A stretch of 5,864 nucleotides of DNA. Origin: Coriobacteriaceae bacterium. GTDB taxonomy: Bacteria > Actinomycetota > Coriobacteriia > Coriobacteriales > UMGS124. The first letter of the stretch is position 1; every line of letters starts with the position of its first letter. This document shows positions 4,751 to 5,864 of this stretch, in pieces. A program made the translations under genes and the position numbers. The DNA is taken from NCBI GenBank assembly GCA_019421015.1, contig JAHZGC010000046.1, positions 1 to 5,864 of the forward strand, read 5' to 3'. Below the pieces are notes generated by a model, which did not search any database, had not been told where the DNA came from, and saw only the letters and a list, made by a program, of their open reading frames with translations.

Positions 4751-5864
4751 CTACCTCACCCCCCAGGGGCTCTCAACGGAAGCAAAGCTCTTGCCGGTCT
4801 TAGGCTCGAACACGTGGACGGCGCAGGCCGTGCAGGGGTCGAAGCTGTGGACGAGGCGCAGGGCCTTGATGGGCTTCTCAACGTCGACAACCTCAAGGCC
4901 GATCAGCGCGTTCTCGAGCGGGCCACGCACGCCGTTTTCGTCGCGAGGCGCAAGGTTCCAGGTCGAGGGGATGATGATCTGGTACTTGTTGATGTTGTCG
5001 TTCGTGAGCTTCGCCATGTGATAGAGGGCGCCGCGCGGAGCCTCCCACAGGGCAATGCCGGTGCCGGTGGTGTTGGTCGGCTTGGTGTAGAAGTCGCACT
5101 CGCCAGCGCCCAGATAGGCGATGAGGTCGAGGCACTCCTGCTCCATGACGTCCATGGTGTACACCATCTCGACGGCACGGGCGGCCGCACGGCCGAAGGT
5201 CGACTCGAGATAGGCGATGTTGCCTTCCTGGCCGAGCTCCTTGAGGACGGCGTCGACCAGGTCGACAACGCCCTGAACGCCGCGCTTGTACGCGACAAGG
5301 ATACGGGACAGAGGTCCAGCCTCGTAAGGCTTGCCGTTGTAACGGGGAGCCTTGCACCAGCTGTACTTGCTGTTCACGTCGTAGCCCTCGGCGGGGTACC
5401 ACGGGTCGGTGATGCCCTCAAGGGGGTTCACCGGCGCGCTCGGCTTGTAGTAAGCACGGGCGACGTCCTCGGTGATGGCGTTGCTGTCGACGTCGGAGAG
5501 AACGAGGTCGTTGCCCTCGGCGGTAAGGATACCGGCCGGGAGATAGCGCTCGTTCAGAGCGTACGACGGAGCGTCGAAGACGCCCCAGGCAACGTAGTCG
5601 CCGTAGCTCTTGCCATAGTTGAACTCGGAGGCGTAGACCTTCGCAAGCGCGATGGCGTCGGGCAGCATGACGTTGTTAACCCAGCGCTTGATGTCCTGGA
5701 TGCGGAACCAGATGTCATCGAGCTTCTCGGCGGTGGGCATAAACATGGTGCCGCCGGCGATGGAGGTCATGATGTGGGGCATCTTGCCGCCGAGGCTGCC
5801 GTTGATCTCGGAGGGCTTGGCCTGCATTTCGAGAGGCTCGAGGTAGCGGGCGGTCGCGAGGAGG
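4751..5864 (-). CDS. hyaB: [NiFe]-hydrogenase large (catalytic) subunit, N-terminus outside window
   Basis: The catalytic subunit of a group 1-type respiratory H2-uptake hydrogenase, cut by the right edge. The visible part is 370 residues, beginning in frame with LLATARYLEPLE before Met at 5825-5827. Numbering from that Met, family landmarks are GGKMPHIMTSIAGG (13-26), KAPRYNGKPYEAGPLSR (159-175), WEAPRGALYH (261-270) and the C-terminal Ni-ligand motif DPCTACAVH (330-338) with Cys332 and Cys335. The N-terminal Cys pair lies outside the window. After His338 comes a 20-residue tail ending in Val-Arg (4754-4813), the propeptide that a HyaD-type protease removes; such a protease is encoded downstream. 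The next gene, the cytochrome b, starts one base after the TAG stop. The small subunit, which carries the Tat signal in this family, is expected beyond the right edge. The coriobacterial context suggests HydDB group 1i or a near relative, which is inference only. Confidence 0.96.
   Translation of the reverse strand, partial: LLATARYLEPLEMQAKPSEINGSLGGKMPHIMTSIAGGTMFMPTAEKLDDIWFRIQDIKRWVNNVMLPDAIALAKVYASEFNYGKSYGDYVAWGVFDAPSYALNERYLPAGILTAEGNDLVLSDVDSNAITEDVARAYYKPSAPVNPLEGITDPWYPAEGYDVNSKYSWCKAPRYNGKPYEAGPLSRILVAYKRGVQGVVDLVDAVLKELGQEGNIAYLESTFGRAAARAVEMVYTMDVMEQECLDLIAYLGAGECDFYTKPTNTTGTGIALWEAPRGALYHMAKLTNDNINKYQIIIPSTWNLAPRDENGVRGPLENALIGLEVVDVEKPIKALRLVHSFDPCTACAVHVFEPKTGKSFASVESPWGVR

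Noticed and set aside
3157..4803. Long plus-strand frames (3157-3954 and 3967-4803) opposite the protease and cytochrome b genes
   Set aside because: The minus strand carries conserved catalytic and heme-ligand residues. The plus frames give Arg/His-rich products without motifs and are codon-bias artefacts.
1..5864. CRISPR arrays, tRNA or rRNA genes, insertion sequences or attachment sites
   Set aside because: No repeated spacer-like units, transposase motifs, terminal inverted repeats or tRNA-like folds were seen on either strand. Coding density and base composition look uniform.

Overview
The window is high-GC DNA (above 60% by eye) with strong third-position G/C bias. It looks like a strictly anaerobic, respiratory actinobacterium of the class Coriobacteriia, most likely Eggerthellaceae or a relative. 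The inference rests on two things: a Tat-exported 'fumarate reductase-like' flavoprotein, a family greatly expanded in these gut anaerobes, and a membrane-bound [NiFe]-hydrogenase. The species cannot be named from the sequence alone.

Layout, left to right. (1) Positions 1-1260, minus strand: the N-terminal 420 residues of a Tat-signal FAD-dependent reductase, cut by the left edge. (2) Positions 1261-1540: a divergent intergenic region with two leader hairpins and a strong Shine-Dalgarno for the flavoprotein, a small palindrome, and a weak promoter for the gene on the right. (3) Positions 1541-2266, plus strand: endonuclease III (nth), a DNA-repair gene unrelated to its neighbours. (4) Positions 2301-5864, minus strand: a hydrogenase cluster read right to left. 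It contains the large subunit (5' end outside the window), a diheme cytochrome b membrane anchor, a perfect 15-bp hairpin, a HyaD/HybD-type maturation protease carrying an unexplained C-terminal domain of about 140-150 residues, and a small Cys/His-motif membrane protein of unknown function.

How the genes work together. The large subunit holds the visible Ni-binding Cys pair in DPCTACAVH, followed by a 20-residue C-terminal tail. The protease in the same cluster has the three metal-binding residues (E16, D62, H93) at the numbers known from E. coli HybD and would remove that tail after nickel insertion. The cytochrome b would carry electrons from H2 into the menaquinone pool. Exported flavoproteins such as the one at the left edge are typical terminal reductases in these bacteria, so H2-driven anaerobic respiration is a reasonable but unproven reading. 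The small subunit and other accessory genes would lie beyond the right edge.

Most unusual points: the two-part maturation protease, the uncharacterised Cys/His-motif membrane protein translationally linked to it, the strong hairpin splitting structural from maturation genes, the widened Fe-S cysteine spacing in endonuclease III, and a flavoprotein whose visible part does not show the expected fumarate reductase catalytic residues.
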